Origin: Lachnospiraceae bacterium
GTDB taxonomy: Bacteria; Bacillota; Clostridia; Lachnospirales; Lachnospiraceae
NCBI GenBank assembly: GCA_900771195.1
Contig: CAAGMZ010000029.1
Coordinates: 87,684 to 151,683, forward strand
Length of the DNA: 64,000 bases
Direction: 5' to 3'
Positions within the stretch are counted from its first letter, which is position 1. Each line of letters starts with the position of its first letter. Below are positions 34,450 to 42,508 of this stretch, in pieces. Position numbers and translations under genes: made by a program. The notes beneath the pieces were generated by a model. That model saw only the letters and a list, made by a program, of their open reading frames with translations. It ran no database searches and was not told the DNA's origin.

Positions 34450-35373
34450 TTATAATCCTCTTGCACCGTTAATATCGTTAATCATATCTATTGCAGCCTG
34501 TCTTGAGGCATCTGCGTATCCTTCCTCACCAAAGTGAGCATAAGCCTCCTGCTTATATGCACATATGATTCCTCTTGAGCTGTTTACTATTGCTCCAAGT
34601 CCGTCATCATTAAAGTAATGGACAAGGTCCTTTCCTTTTCCGCCCTGTGCGCCGTAGCCCGGAACGAGTATAAATGTTCTCGGCATCAGCTTCCTGAGTA
34701 TTTTGCCCTGCTCGGGGTATGTTGCTCCCACAACTGCGCCTACATTGCTGTATCCGTCTTCAATGCAGTCTTCACCCCATTTGTTGACCTGCTCTCCCAC
34801 AATTTCGTAGAGAGGTCTGCCGTCTATCAGTCTGTCCTGAAATTCACCGCTTGACGGATTAGATGTCTTTACAAGAATGAAAATTCCCCGGTCCTGCTCT
34901 TTGCACACATCCACAAACGGCTTGATTCCGTCAGTTCCAAGATATGGGTTCACCGTGGCAAAATCCTCATCAAATCCAACATATGTCCTGCTTCCGACTT
35001 TTACTGTTCCAAGATGCCCCACTGCATATGCCGTTGATGTTGAGCCTATGTCTCCTCTTTTAACATCTCCGATAACCACAAGTCCTTTTTCCTTGCAGTA
35101 ATCAACCGTTCTCTTGAATGCCGCAACGCCTTCGACGCCAAACTGCTCATACATTGCAATCTGCGGCTTCACTGCAGGTACAATGTCATATATTGCATCT
35201 ACAATCCCCTTATTGTACTGAAAGATTGCTTCCGCAGCACCCTTTAAGGTCTCTCCGTACTCCTTGAACGCTTTTTGCTGAATATGCCCGGGTACATATG
35301 AAAGCATTGGGTCAAGTCCGACTACAACCGGAGCGTTAGTCTTTTTAATTTTGTCAATAAGCTTTTTAATCAT
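34450..35373 (-). CDS. pyrF: Orotidine 5'-phosphate decarboxylase, type 2
   Basis: The 307-residue enzyme belongs to the longer PyrF branch. The catalytic block DVKRGDIGSTSTAYA carries the Asp-Lys-Asp network; VGLDPMLSYVP, KTSNPSSGEFQD and ILVPGYGAQGG support it. It catalyses the last step to UMP. It overlaps the 3' end of pyrC by 8 bases. Confidence 0.97.
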   Translation of the reverse strand: MIKKLIDKIKKTNAPVVVGLDPMLSYVPGHIQQKAFKEYGETLKGAAEAIFQYNKGIVDAIYDIVPAVKPQIAMYEQFGVEGVAAFKRTVDYCKEKGLVVIGDVKRGDIGSTSTAYAVGHLGTVKVGSRTYVGFDEDFATVNPYLGTDGIKPFVDVCKEQDRGIFILVKTSNPSSGEFQDRLIDGRPLYEIVGEQVNKWGEDCIEDGYSNVGAVVGATYPEQGKILRKLMPRTFILVPGYGAQGGKGKDLVHYFNDDGLGAIVNSSRGIICAYKQEAYAHFGEEGYADASRQAAIDMINDINGARGL

Positions 35374-36652
35374 TGTCTTTTCTCCTGTATATTATTTGTC
35401 CGCCAACTATCGTGTACTCCACAAGTCCTTTTACCCTGCGGCCGTCAAATGGCGTATTATGTCCCTTGGAATAAAATTTATTTCTGTCGATTACAAACTC
35501 TTCATCCGGATTCATTATAGTGATATCTGCTGCTTTACCAGGGAGAAGGGTTCCTTTATCTATCCCCACTATTCTGGCAGGATTATAGCTCATTTTCTCA
35601 ACCATCTGCATTGGCGTAAGAACCCCGCCAAGCACAAGCTCCGTATAAGTAAGGCAAAGACTGGTCTCCAGCCCTGTTATGCCAAAAGGAGCATTTACAA
35701 CAGACCTGCTCTTTTCGTCAACGGAGTGCGGAGCATGATCTGTAGAAATCACATCCATGATTCCATCCTTAAGCCCCTGCCTGAGTGCCTGCATATCGGC
35801 CCTGCTTCGAAGCGGCGGGTTCATTTTATAATCTGCATTGTCTCCCGGTATATCTTCATCACACAAAGTAAAATGATGCGGACAGACCTCACCGGTTACC
35901 CTTATGCCTTTCTTCTTGGCAAGTGCAATCATCTCCACGCTTTCGGCCGTGGAACAGTGGCACAGATGAAGCCTGCAGCCTGTCTCTCCGGCTAACATTA
36001 TATCTCTTGCCGCTATTATATTTTCGACAGAATTGCTTATCCCCTTAACTCCCAGCTCCCGGCTTTTGGCACCTTCGTTGAGAACTCCTCCGTTGACAAG
36101 ATTCTTATCCTCGCAGTGGGCAAGCACCGTAACGTCGCATTCTTCTGCTTTTTTCATGGCCTCACGGCACAACTGTGAATTCATGACGGATTTTCCGTCC
36201 TCACTTATTGCGATAACACCGGCATTCTTTAATGCCCTTATGTCAGTCAGCATCTCTCCGAGCTGACCCATAGTAACTGCAGCCACCTGATAAACATTGA
36301 CTTTGGAATCCCTTGCGGCAATGTCGTTGATTTTTCTTATCATATCCACGCAATCTGCCACAGGCATTGTATTGGGCATGGCAAAAATACTTGTCACTCC
36401 GCCATGGGCAGCTGCCTTTGAGCCGGTTGCTATTGTTTCTTTGTATTCCAGCCCCGGTTCCCTTAAGTGAACATGAAGGTCCACAAGACCCGGCATAACA
36501 AAGCATCCGGAAGCGTCGATTACATCATGCCCTTCCGATGAAATGTCTGCCTTCACATCTGCAATAACACCATCCTCAACAAGCACATCATAAACTCCGT
36601 CTTTTCCGGATGCCGGATCTATTACCCTGCCGTTCTTAATCAATAATGACAT
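35366..36652 (-). CDS. pyrC: Dihydroorotase, type I
   Basis: The 428-residue amidohydrolase has the zinc motif DLHVHLREPG, later ligands in LHLCHCSTAE and EVCPHHFTL, and STDHAPH with the catalytic Asp. It closes carbamoyl-aspartate to dihydroorotate. I start at Met 36652, where the family N-terminus MSLLIKNGRVIDP begins; GGAG is 12 bases upstream, rather far. pyrB and the carbamoyl-phosphate synthetase genes are not in the window. Confidence 0.96.
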   Translation of the reverse strand: MSLLIKNGRVIDPASGKDGVYDVLVEDGVIADVKADISSEGHDVIDASGCFVMPGLVDLHVHLREPGLEYKETIATGSKAAAHGGVTSIFAMPNTMPVADCVDMIRKINDIAARDSKVNVYQVAAVTMGQLGEMLTDIRALKNAGVIAISEDGKSVMNSQLCREAMKKAEECDVTVLAHCEDKNLVNGGVLNEGAKSRELGVKGISNSVENIIAARDIMLAGETGCRLHLCHCSTAESVEMIALAKKKGIRVTGEVCPHHFTLCDEDIPGDNADYKMNPPLRSRADMQALRQGLKDGIMDVISTDHAPHSVDEKSRSVVNAPFGITGLETSLCLTYTELVLGGVLTPMQMVEKMSYNPARIVGIDKGTLLPGKAADITIMNPDEEFVIDRNKFYSKGHNTPFDGRRVKGLVEYTIVGGQIIYRRKDND

Positions 36653-36720
36653 TTCGTTTTCATTCTCCTCATGTAATATATTATCGTGAGCCATGAAAGT
36701 TATCTGTGTAATATTTTTCC

Positions 36721-37119
36721 TCAGATTACTCCGGCTTCTCTCATATCCTCCAGAACACGTCCGTTATCAATATAATCCGGAAGTTCATCCGCATGTACCC
36801 ACTTATAGTCGCTGAGGGCCTCGGACAAAATTACCGGAACATCATCAACCCTGCACAAAAAAGCGATTCCCAGATAATTATTGTCACCGAGCCGGTACAC
36901 CCATGTATACGGCATGGATGAGATGCTCGCGTCTATCCCGGTGCTCTCCTGAACATATCTTAAACATGTAATCTCAGGTGTTTCACCATCCTCAAGGTCC
37001 GTATCAAGGAACTCCCACTGATACGGATTCTCGATTCTGTCATTATACCACTTCCGGACGATTAAAAATTTATCATCACACTTTAGTATTCCTTTTATCT
37101 TGATTCCGTACTTAGTCAA
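36721..37119 (-). CDS. Nudix-fold protein with degenerate Nudix box
   Basis: The 132-residue protein has the overall Nudix order of strands (KGILKCDDKFLIVRKW, YQWEFLDTDLEDGETPE). The box normally reading G-x5-E-x7-REUxEExGU is here GETPEITCLRYVQESTGI, with RYVQES instead of REUxEE, so a metal-binding Glu is missing. It may bind rather than hydrolyse a nucleotide or nucleoside-diphosphate compound. Its position just upstream of pyrC suggests a link with nucleotide sensing, which is inference. Confidence 0.75.
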   Translation of the reverse strand: MTKYGIKIKGILKCDDKFLIVRKWYNDRIENPYQWEFLDTDLEDGETPEITCLRYVQESTGIDASISSMPYTWVYRLGDNNYLGIAFLCRVDDVPVILSEALSDYKWVHADELPDYIDNGRVLEDMREAGVI

Positions 37120-37143
37120 ATTATCAGCCCTCCACGAATAAAA

Positions 37144-37629
37144 TCAGCCCCTGTGCCTTTCACTGTCAAGGAAATGCATTTTACCGCTGTTTCCGGATTT
37201 TTTCTTGGGAATCTCTCCCATATCAAGGGCACCCTGAATCTGTTTTCCCATCGCAAGTGCACACGCCGGACAGAATCTTCCGTACCTGATATCGCATCCG
37301 CATTTTTCACACTTTATATATACATCCGAACCATCCGGTATCTCGACCCTTCCCTGTCTGAGGAACTGATTTATTTTGGCGATTGGAACTCCCGTGTTCT
37401 CTGAAATAATGGCAGCCGGAGTAGCTCCATTTTCATCAATATAATGTCTCACTTTGCCGAAATCATCTCTTTCGGTATAGCCACATACTTCACAAACATA
37501 CTCACCATGACTTTTATAGCTCAGTTCTCCGCCACACTTGGAGCATCTGACCGGTTTGCCGGACAAATCGAACTTAGCAGCTCTGCTCCTGTCACTGTCT
37601 TCTTCCAAACGAAACTTTTCTTCCTTCAT
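37144..37629 (-). CDS. Zinc-ribbon/HTH protein resembling YvyF (TIGR03826)
   Basis: The 161-residue protein has two zinc ribbons (CSKCGGELSYKSHGEYVCEVCG and, later, CEKCGCDIRYGRFCPAC, each shown in part) flanking a helical segment ISENTGVPIAKINQFLRQGRVEI. That order and the phrase FLRQGR match the flagellar-operon protein YvyF/TIGR03826. No flagellar gene is nearby. The start at 37629 is fixed by the promoter 20 bases upstream; the longer frame to 37686 would run across it. It is the first gene of the pyrimidine transcription unit. Confidence 0.77.
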   Translation of the reverse strand: MKEEKFRLEEDSDRSRAAKFDLSGKPVRCSKCGGELSYKSHGEYVCEVCGYTERDDFGKVRHYIDENGATPAAIISENTGVPIAKINQFLRQGRVEIPDGSDVYIKCEKCGCDIRYGRFCPACALAMGKQIQGALDMGEIPKKKSGNSGKMHFLDSERHRG

Positions 37630-37649
37630 GTTGTTCACCACTTTCTGTA

Positions 37650-37678
37650 AGTATACATTACGCCCGGATATGATGCAA
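37650..37678 (-). promoter_or_regulatory. Promoter of the zinc-ribbon/Nudix/pyrCFKD/GGDEF unit
   Basis: TTGCAT, 17 bases and TATACT on the minus strand, giving a leader of only about 15 nt before the zinc-ribbon start. There is no room for a PyrR-type attenuator at this position. Confidence 0.72.
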
Positions 37679-37689
37679 CACTTCATTCA

Positions 37690-38724
37690 TTATCGTACTA
37701 TCATCACCTTGTTGCAATATTCAGTCTTATTTCTCATTATGTCCAGCCCATCCGAAAGCCTGTCAAAAGGCAGCCTGTGCGTAATCTGTACTGCGGGGCG
37801 GATCATTCCGGACTCTACAGCCCTTATGGTCTTTCTCCAATCATCATCACTATCCTCCGGTATAAACGAAGAGTTCCATGTTCCGCATACCTTAAGCTGC
37901 TTCCTTAGTATCTGCCAGTATATATCTCTCTGAAGCTTCACATCTCCATGCGGATTTCCGACAACAAGAATACTGCCCCCACGCTTTGTAAACTTCACAC
38001 AATCCGCAAGAACAGAATCGTAACCGACGCAGTCAATCGTAAGGTCTGCACCTTCCCCTCCCGTCTCTTCAAGAACTGCCCTGGCGGCACTGCCGACATA
38101 AAATTTATCAAATCCCAGATTGGCAGCCATTCTTCTTTGGTTATCATTGGTGCCGGATATATAAACATCATCCGCGCCAAGCACGCGGAGCCATTGTGCA
38201 GTCAACAGGCCTATTGTTCCCGGTCCGAATACGACCGCACTTTTTACGTTGCTCATATCTATCCTTCCAAGTGCATGGATTCCCACACTTGAAGGCTCAA
38301 GCATGGCTGCCTCCTCAAAAGACATTCCATCCGGAATCTCAATCACATTTCTCGCCGGAACTGCCACATATTCAGCAAAGCCTCCGTCACATCTTGAGCC
38401 CAGATAATTGTAATTCATACACATCTCGTATTGCCGGTTAAGACATGCCTGACATTGCATACACGGTATCAGAGGAAACACTCCGACTCTTTTTCCTATA
38501 AGCCGTTCATCCTTCTTATCACCGGCACTTACAACTATTCCCGCAAATTCATGTCCCGGAATCGTGGGAAAATGATAGGTTCCGTTGACAAAAATCCTCG
38601 GAATGTCAGAACCGCATATTCCTGCGGCTTTAATGTCTACAATGACCTGCCCGCTTTTCGGAACAGGGTCCGCAACATCCATATAATCAAGTCTGTTCAC
38701 ACCATTAAGCACATAAGCCTTCAT
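37690..38724 (-). CDS. Zinc-dependent medium-chain dehydrogenase (TarJ/GatD-like polyol-phosphate dehydrogenase)
   Basis: The 344-residue MDR enzyme keeps catalytic zinc ligands (GICGSD, GHEFAG), the four-Cys structural zinc (CMQCQACLNRQYEMC) and the NAD(P) motif VFGPGTIGLL. It resembles galactitol-1-phosphate/sorbitol dehydrogenases and TarJ, which reduces ribulose 5-phosphate to ribitol 5-phosphate. It overlaps the cytidylyltransferase gene by 4 bases and lies downstream of an epimerase paralogue; this context argues for pentulose-phosphate reduction feeding CDP-pentitol rather than sugar-alcohol catabolism. The exact substrate is inferred. Confidence 0.85.
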   Translation of the reverse strand: MKAYVLNGVNRLDYMDVADPVPKSGQVIVDIKAAGICGSDIPRIFVNGTYHFPTIPGHEFAGIVVSAGDKKDERLIGKRVGVFPLIPCMQCQACLNRQYEMCMNYNYLGSRCDGGFAEYVAVPARNVIEIPDGMSFEEAAMLEPSSVGIHALGRIDMSNVKSAVVFGPGTIGLLTAQWLRVLGADDVYISGTNDNQRRMAANLGFDKFYVGSAARAVLEETGGEGADLTIDCVGYDSVLADCVKFTKRGGSILVVGNPHGDVKLQRDIYWQILRKQLKVCGTWNSSFIPEDSDDDWRKTIRAVESGMIRPAVQITHRLPFDRLSDGLDIMRNKTEYCNKVMIVR

Positions 38725-39410
38725 GCATTTCTCCTGTTCCTTATAATCTCCTCAAATCGTTCAAGATCATGCTTTGTCGTTATTTTGAAATTATTCTCAT
38801 CACCGCGGACGACTGCTATATCCATACCAGCTTTCACTGCAGGCTCAGTCGAGCCGTTCACCGAAAGTATATCATCCGGCAAAAGTCTTGTATTGGCTTT
38901 ATAGTATTTTCCAAGGACAAAACATTCAGGAGCCTGTCCCGCCACAACCATGCTCCTGTCCAGAAGTGATGTGATATGTCGTCCGTCCTCGCTCAAATAC
39001 ACTGTATCCTTCATGGGAAGTACGGGGAGTGCTCCATCATGTCCGTCCGCTGCCAGAATAACATTTTCTATCATCGCCTGCGACACAAGCGGTCTTGCCC
39101 CGTCATGAATTATAATCTTATCATCATCAGAAGCATATCGAAGCACATCGCTGAGTCCATTGAGTATTGAAAGCTGCCTTGTTCCTCCCGGACTCGAAAA
39201 GCCCCTGAACCTGCTGATATTAAGACTGCTTAAAGTGTCCTGCCATACAGGCTCTGCCACAATCTGAATACAGTCTATCATCGGACATCTTTCAAATGTA
39301 TCAATACAATACGATATAATCATTTTGCCACCGACTTTTATGTACTGTTTCGGTATATCGGCTCCAAGTCTCGTTCCTGTTCCGCCTGACAGAATAAGTG
39401 CAATATTCAT
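38721..39410 (-). CDS. IspD/TarI-family cytidylyltransferase (probable pentitol-phosphate cytidylyltransferase)
   Basis: The 229-residue nucleotidyltransferase has the CTP loop LSGGTGTRLGADIPKQY, PGGTRQLSILNGL, HDGARPLV, LPMKDTVYLS and VRGDENNFKITTKHDL. IspD makes CDP-methylerythritol; TarI makes CDP-ribitol. The normal QTPQ is QAPE here, a departure from IspD. Overlap with the dehydrogenase gene (4 bases) and a 1-base gap to the epimerase gene point to CDP-ribitol or CDP-arabinitol rather than the MEP pathway. IspD cannot be excluded without a tree. Confidence 0.85.
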   Translation of the reverse strand: MNIALILSGGTGTRLGADIPKQYIKVGGKMIISYCIDTFERCPMIDCIQIVAEPVWQDTLSSLNISRFRGFSSPGGTRQLSILNGLSDVLRYASDDDKIIIHDGARPLVSQAMIENVILAADGHDGALPVLPMKDTVYLSEDGRHITSLLDRSMVVAGQAPECFVLGKYYKANTRLLPDDILSVNGSTEPAVKAGMDIAVVRGDENNFKITTKHDLERFEEIIRNRRNA

Positions 39411-39411
39411 T

Positions 39412-40074
39412 CTAAAACTCCAGCTCTCTTATTTCCTTGAGAATATCACCATATGGTCTTCCTTTTCCAAAAAGGAGCGTTGTGCCGAGAACAAAACCAT
39501 CAATTCCTTTCGGTGCATATTTAAGTATCTTGTCCGCTCCACAGGCCCCATCCCAGTATAATTTAATATTCATCTGGTCCTTAAGTGATATCAGTCTGTT
39601 AATCTTCTCGCCTACATACGGGAGAAACATCTGTCCTGCATTCCCGGGATTAACCGACATCACAAGAACCTTATCAACAATACGTAACATCTCATATACC
39701 GTCTCAACGCTGGTACCCGGATTAATGGCAATTCCCGGAATCATTCCGGCATTAATTATTTTCTGCAATGTGGTTGACGGATGATACTCAGCCTCCGGAT
39801 GCATATAGACAGTATCGCCCTTTCTCAGATATTTAAGAAACAAATCTATGGTATTATTAGGGTGCTCCACCATAAGATGCACATCCATCGGTTTCTCAGT
39901 CGCACCGGCAATGTATGCCATATCATTAAGTGACATTGCATAATTGGGTACATATCTGCCATCCATTATGTCTATATGAAATGAATCAATCCCGCCATTT
40001 TCAAGCTCTCTTACTTCCTTCTCAAGGTTGCCGTAATTGGCACACATCATCGATGCTGTAAGTTCAAATTTCAT
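39412..40074 (-). CDS. Divergent ribulose-phosphate 3-epimerase paralogue
   Basis: The 220-residue TIM barrel keeps metal ligands HIDIMDG, DVHLM and the Asp in YWDGACGAD, plus MSVNPGNAGQMF. It departs from housekeeping Rpe at PSILSAD (here ASMMCAN), at PGFGGQ (PGNAGQ) and at VDGGI (WDGACG). It may interconvert ribulose and xylulose 5-phosphate, or act on another ketose phosphate, and supply the adjacent reductase and cytidylyltransferase. It is the first gene of that cassette. Confidence 0.87.
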   Translation of the reverse strand: MKFELTASMMCANYGNLEKEVRELENGGIDSFHIDIMDGRYVPNYAMSLNDMAYIAGATEKPMDVHLMVEHPNNTIDLFLKYLRKGDTVYMHPEAEYHPSTTLQKIINAGMIPGIAINPGTSVETVYEMLRIVDKVLVMSVNPGNAGQMFLPYVGEKINRLISLKDQMNIKLYWDGACGADKILKYAPKGIDGFVLGTTLLFGKGRPYGDILKEIRELEF

Positions 40075-40140
40075 TTTTCTTACCTCACGCTCATATATTA
40101 GTAATCAGATATTATTCTATCACCCATGGACAAAAGCGTC

Positions 40141-40169
40141 AAGAAAAAGGGCTGTAAAAAACAGCCCTT
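40141..40169 (-). terminator. Terminator of the MMPL operon
   Basis: AAGGGCTGT and ACAGCCCTT (perfect 9-bp stem, 5-nt loop) are followed on the minus strand by TTTTTCTT, about 90 bases after the MMPL-partner stop. Confidence 0.85.
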
Positions 40170-40209
40170 CACCATACAATTATTTTACTGTCCGTTTCAT
40201 CCTCATCTT

Positions 40210-40250
40210 ATGATGTAAGTGTCAAAAGATACTGTTGACACTTACATCAT
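40210..40250. repeat. 16-bp perfect inverted repeat
   Basis: ATGATGTAAGTGTCAA (40210-40225) and TTGACACTTACATCAT (40235-40250) are separated by 9 bases. One arm recurs with one change (TTGACGCTTACATCAT, minus strand) near 45373-45388 at the stop of the ABC permease gene, so the two copies bracket the MMPL-TetR locus. No U-run follows. Confidence 0.75.
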
Positions 40251-40260
40251 TACATTATAC

Positions 40261-42501
40261 TCAGTTGGTTCTGTATATAAATTTCACATTTCCTGTCATA
40301 TCATCGGAAATTCCTCCAAACGACTGATAATCCTTTGATACATCTATAGTTGCTTTAAGTCTCTCTATTACAGGCATCACATCATCTGCCTTTTCAATAA
40401 TGCCCTTTATTCCCGAATTGTAAAATTCGCTCGAGCCATCTGAAAGTTCCTTTGCACCATCCGTAATCTGTGATACTGCATCCTTCAGTGCCGGGACCTG
40501 CCCGTTAAGATTCTGCATGCCATTCACATACACCTTAAGCTTATCATTAAGTTCCTTCATATTAGCTGTAATATTCTCCGAATATGCCGCTGAAAGCTGC
40601 CTTCCACCTGCCGCTGACATATCCACTCCGGCTGTATACTGAAGTACCCCCTGATAAAATGTATTGTAAGAATCCAGCGAGGCCTTTGCGCTCTTTATTG
40701 CCTCTGCACCCGCTTTAGCCTTACCAACCGCTGCCTCTATCTGTGCCTGTACCTGCTCTCCTGACATGTTTTCATCAATAAGCTTTGATTTCTGCGCTGC
40801 AACATTCTGACTGATTGTAGCTTTAATTGCATCACTGTCCATCTGTTCATTTACATTCTGCCCGATAACAGCATTGATTGCATCACTGTCCATCTGTTCA
40901 TTTATAGTCTGAGCTATCAAAGCCCTGATTTCATCGCCTGCCATCTTTGCTTCAATGTTCTGGCTGATTAAAGCTTTGACATTATCGCTTTCCATGGCAG
41001 CCTCTCCGACCTGCGCTTTTACCGCTTCAGTGACTGACACTGTTACCATTTCCCTTACCTTCGCTGTAACGGTTGCAGTGACATTCTCTTTTACTTTCGA
41101 TGTAACAGACGATACTACCTGTGTCTTTACCGCTTCTGTAACGGCCGAGGTTATTTTGTCGGTATTTTTTTCTACCTCAGCAGTCACCTGTCCATTTGCC
41201 ATCATCTGTGCTTTTTGCCTTACGGCACTCTCATCAAGCTCGCTCACAAGCTTATCCAGTTCTGCCTGATAATTATCCACGGTAAGTACCGGAATCTGTA
41301 TTCCAAGCTGGTCGAGTCCTGCCTGTGCCATCTGTGTCTGGACAGTCGCTATAAGCGTATCATACACCTGCCTTGCTCCGCCGTTTAACTGTGCGCTGTT
41401 ACCGGAAATAGTATCAAGACCGTCACTGAGTTCCTTTAGCTTACCATCAACAGTAAGTATTCCGTCATTATAAAGCTTATCCAAGCTTCCCGAAATCTTC
41501 TCCGCATAGCCTGTAAGAGTCTGTACGCCATCAACAAGCTCACTGCTCTTTGAAAGAAGCTGCGTGAGATAACCATATAGCTCCGATGAACCGTCAGCAA
41601 TCTGTTTCATTGAAGAATCTAAAAGAGCAAGCTTATCCTCTATATCTGAAAGTGCATCATTGTCATCAATGTCTATTTTGTTGAAAATGTCATTTGTTGC
41701 GGCCGTAACGACCGTAGGCATCTCAAAATCGCTTACCGAAGCTTTTATTGTGAATTCCGAAGGAATGTCTGTATTATCAACGTCAAGATTTTCTGCAAGT
41801 CCGGGAAGTGCAAATCCGACAACAATTGATTTATCCCCGTCATCAATAATCTTTCCGTTGTCAACACTTATGTGTTTAACGCTGTCATTGCTGAATATCA
41901 TTCCGCTCATCATCACAAACGGAACATTTATCTTCTCCGTCTTACCGTCTATCGTCGCGTCTTTTTTCAGATTGTTCATGTAAGTGAATGTCATTTCCAT
42001 ATCACCGCTTGCGCCGTCCATATCCTCCGCACTTACATTTTTTCCGTCAAGCTTAAAAGATATTTTGAATGTTACGGGAATTTCCTGTGATGTGGTTCCC
42101 CGGTAACATATGTTTTCACCTGCAGCATCCCACACACAACTGCTGCCGTTAATGACATACCCTGCATCGCTCTTGACATTTACAATATCAGACAAAAGAG
42201 TTATGTCCTCAAGCTTATTCTTTTTGTCAGGATTTTTAAGAAGCTCGCTGACAATGACCTTGTCAACCGTTCCGTCAGCCTTGGTTATTACATAGACAGT
42301 TTCTTCTTTGTCAACGTCCGTATTGTCTATGACATTTGAAATGTCCGGCTTTTCCGTATTATCCTCTTCTTTTACAATCCGGGTATTTTGCCCTGCATTA
42401 ACGGACACCTCCTGCGGTGATGCCAGGACCATGCCACAGCACCCTATTGCCATTGCGCACACCAGTGCACACGAAACTATTTTGGTCATATTTTTCTTCA
42501 T
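40261..42501 (-). CDS. Secreted, repeat-rich partner protein of the MMPL transporter
   Basis: The 746-residue protein has a signal peptide (about 1-28, ending VLASPQ), a beta-rich N-terminal region (about 60-270), and a long helical region with units such as DGSSELYGYLTQL and DGAKELSDGSSEF, like the tape-measure-type helices seen in YhgE/Pip and MMPL-linked proteins. Residues 440-500 have repeated VTEAVKxQV, and 503-570 contain four 17-residue repeats. It ends in a short tail (VKFIYRTN) without a sorting signal or obvious transmembrane helix. It follows the MMPL gene after 7 bases. An extracellular adaptor role is inferred. Confidence 0.82.
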   Translation of the reverse strand: MKKNMTKIVSCALVCAMAIGCCGMVLASPQEVSVNAGQNTRIVKEEDNTEKPDISNVIDNTDVDKEETVYVITKADGTVDKVIVSELLKNPDKKNKLEDITLLSDIVNVKSDAGYVINGSSCVWDAAGENICYRGTTSQEIPVTFKISFKLDGKNVSAEDMDGASGDMEMTFTYMNNLKKDATIDGKTEKINVPFVMMSGMIFSNDSVKHISVDNGKIIDDGDKSIVVGFALPGLAENLDVDNTDIPSEFTIKASVSDFEMPTVVTAATNDIFNKIDIDDNDALSDIEDKLALLDSSMKQIADGSSELYGYLTQLLSKSSELVDGVQTLTGYAEKISGSLDKLYNDGILTVDGKLKELSDGLDTISGNSAQLNGGARQVYDTLIATVQTQMAQAGLDQLGIQIPVLTVDNYQAELDKLVSELDESAVRQKAQMMANGQVTAEVEKNTDKITSAVTEAVKTQVVSSVTSKVKENVTATVTAKVREMVTVSVTEAVKAQVGEAAMESDNVKALISQNIEAKMAGDEIRALIAQTINEQMDSDAINAVIGQNVNEQMDSDAIKATISQNVAAQKSKLIDENMSGEQVQAQIEAAVGKAKAGAEAIKSAKASLDSYNTFYQGVLQYTAGVDMSAAGGRQLSAAYSENITANMKELNDKLKVYVNGMQNLNGQVPALKDAVSQITDGAKELSDGSSEFYNSGIKGIIEKADDVMPVIERLKATIDVSKDYQSFGGISDDMTGNVKFIYRTN
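40792..40995 (-). repeat. Four tandem 51-bp repeats in the coding sequence
   Basis: They encode four 17-residue units (residues 503-570): MESDNVKALISQNIEAK, MAGDEIRALIAQTINEQ, MDSDAINAVIGQNVNEQ and MDSDAIKATISQNVAAQ. Units 3 and 4 are the closest pair, suggesting recent duplication. Confidence 0.85.
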
Positions 42502-42508
42502 ATAGCAA

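Noticed and set aside
36653..37690. PyrR-type attenuator ahead of the pyr genes
   Set aside because: The promoter gives a leader of about 15 nt, and the pyrC-upstream gap has no anti-terminator or terminator pair.
40792..40995. 51-bp tandem repeats as an intergenic minisatellite
   Set aside because: They are in frame within the MMPL partner gene and encode regular 17-residue helical units.
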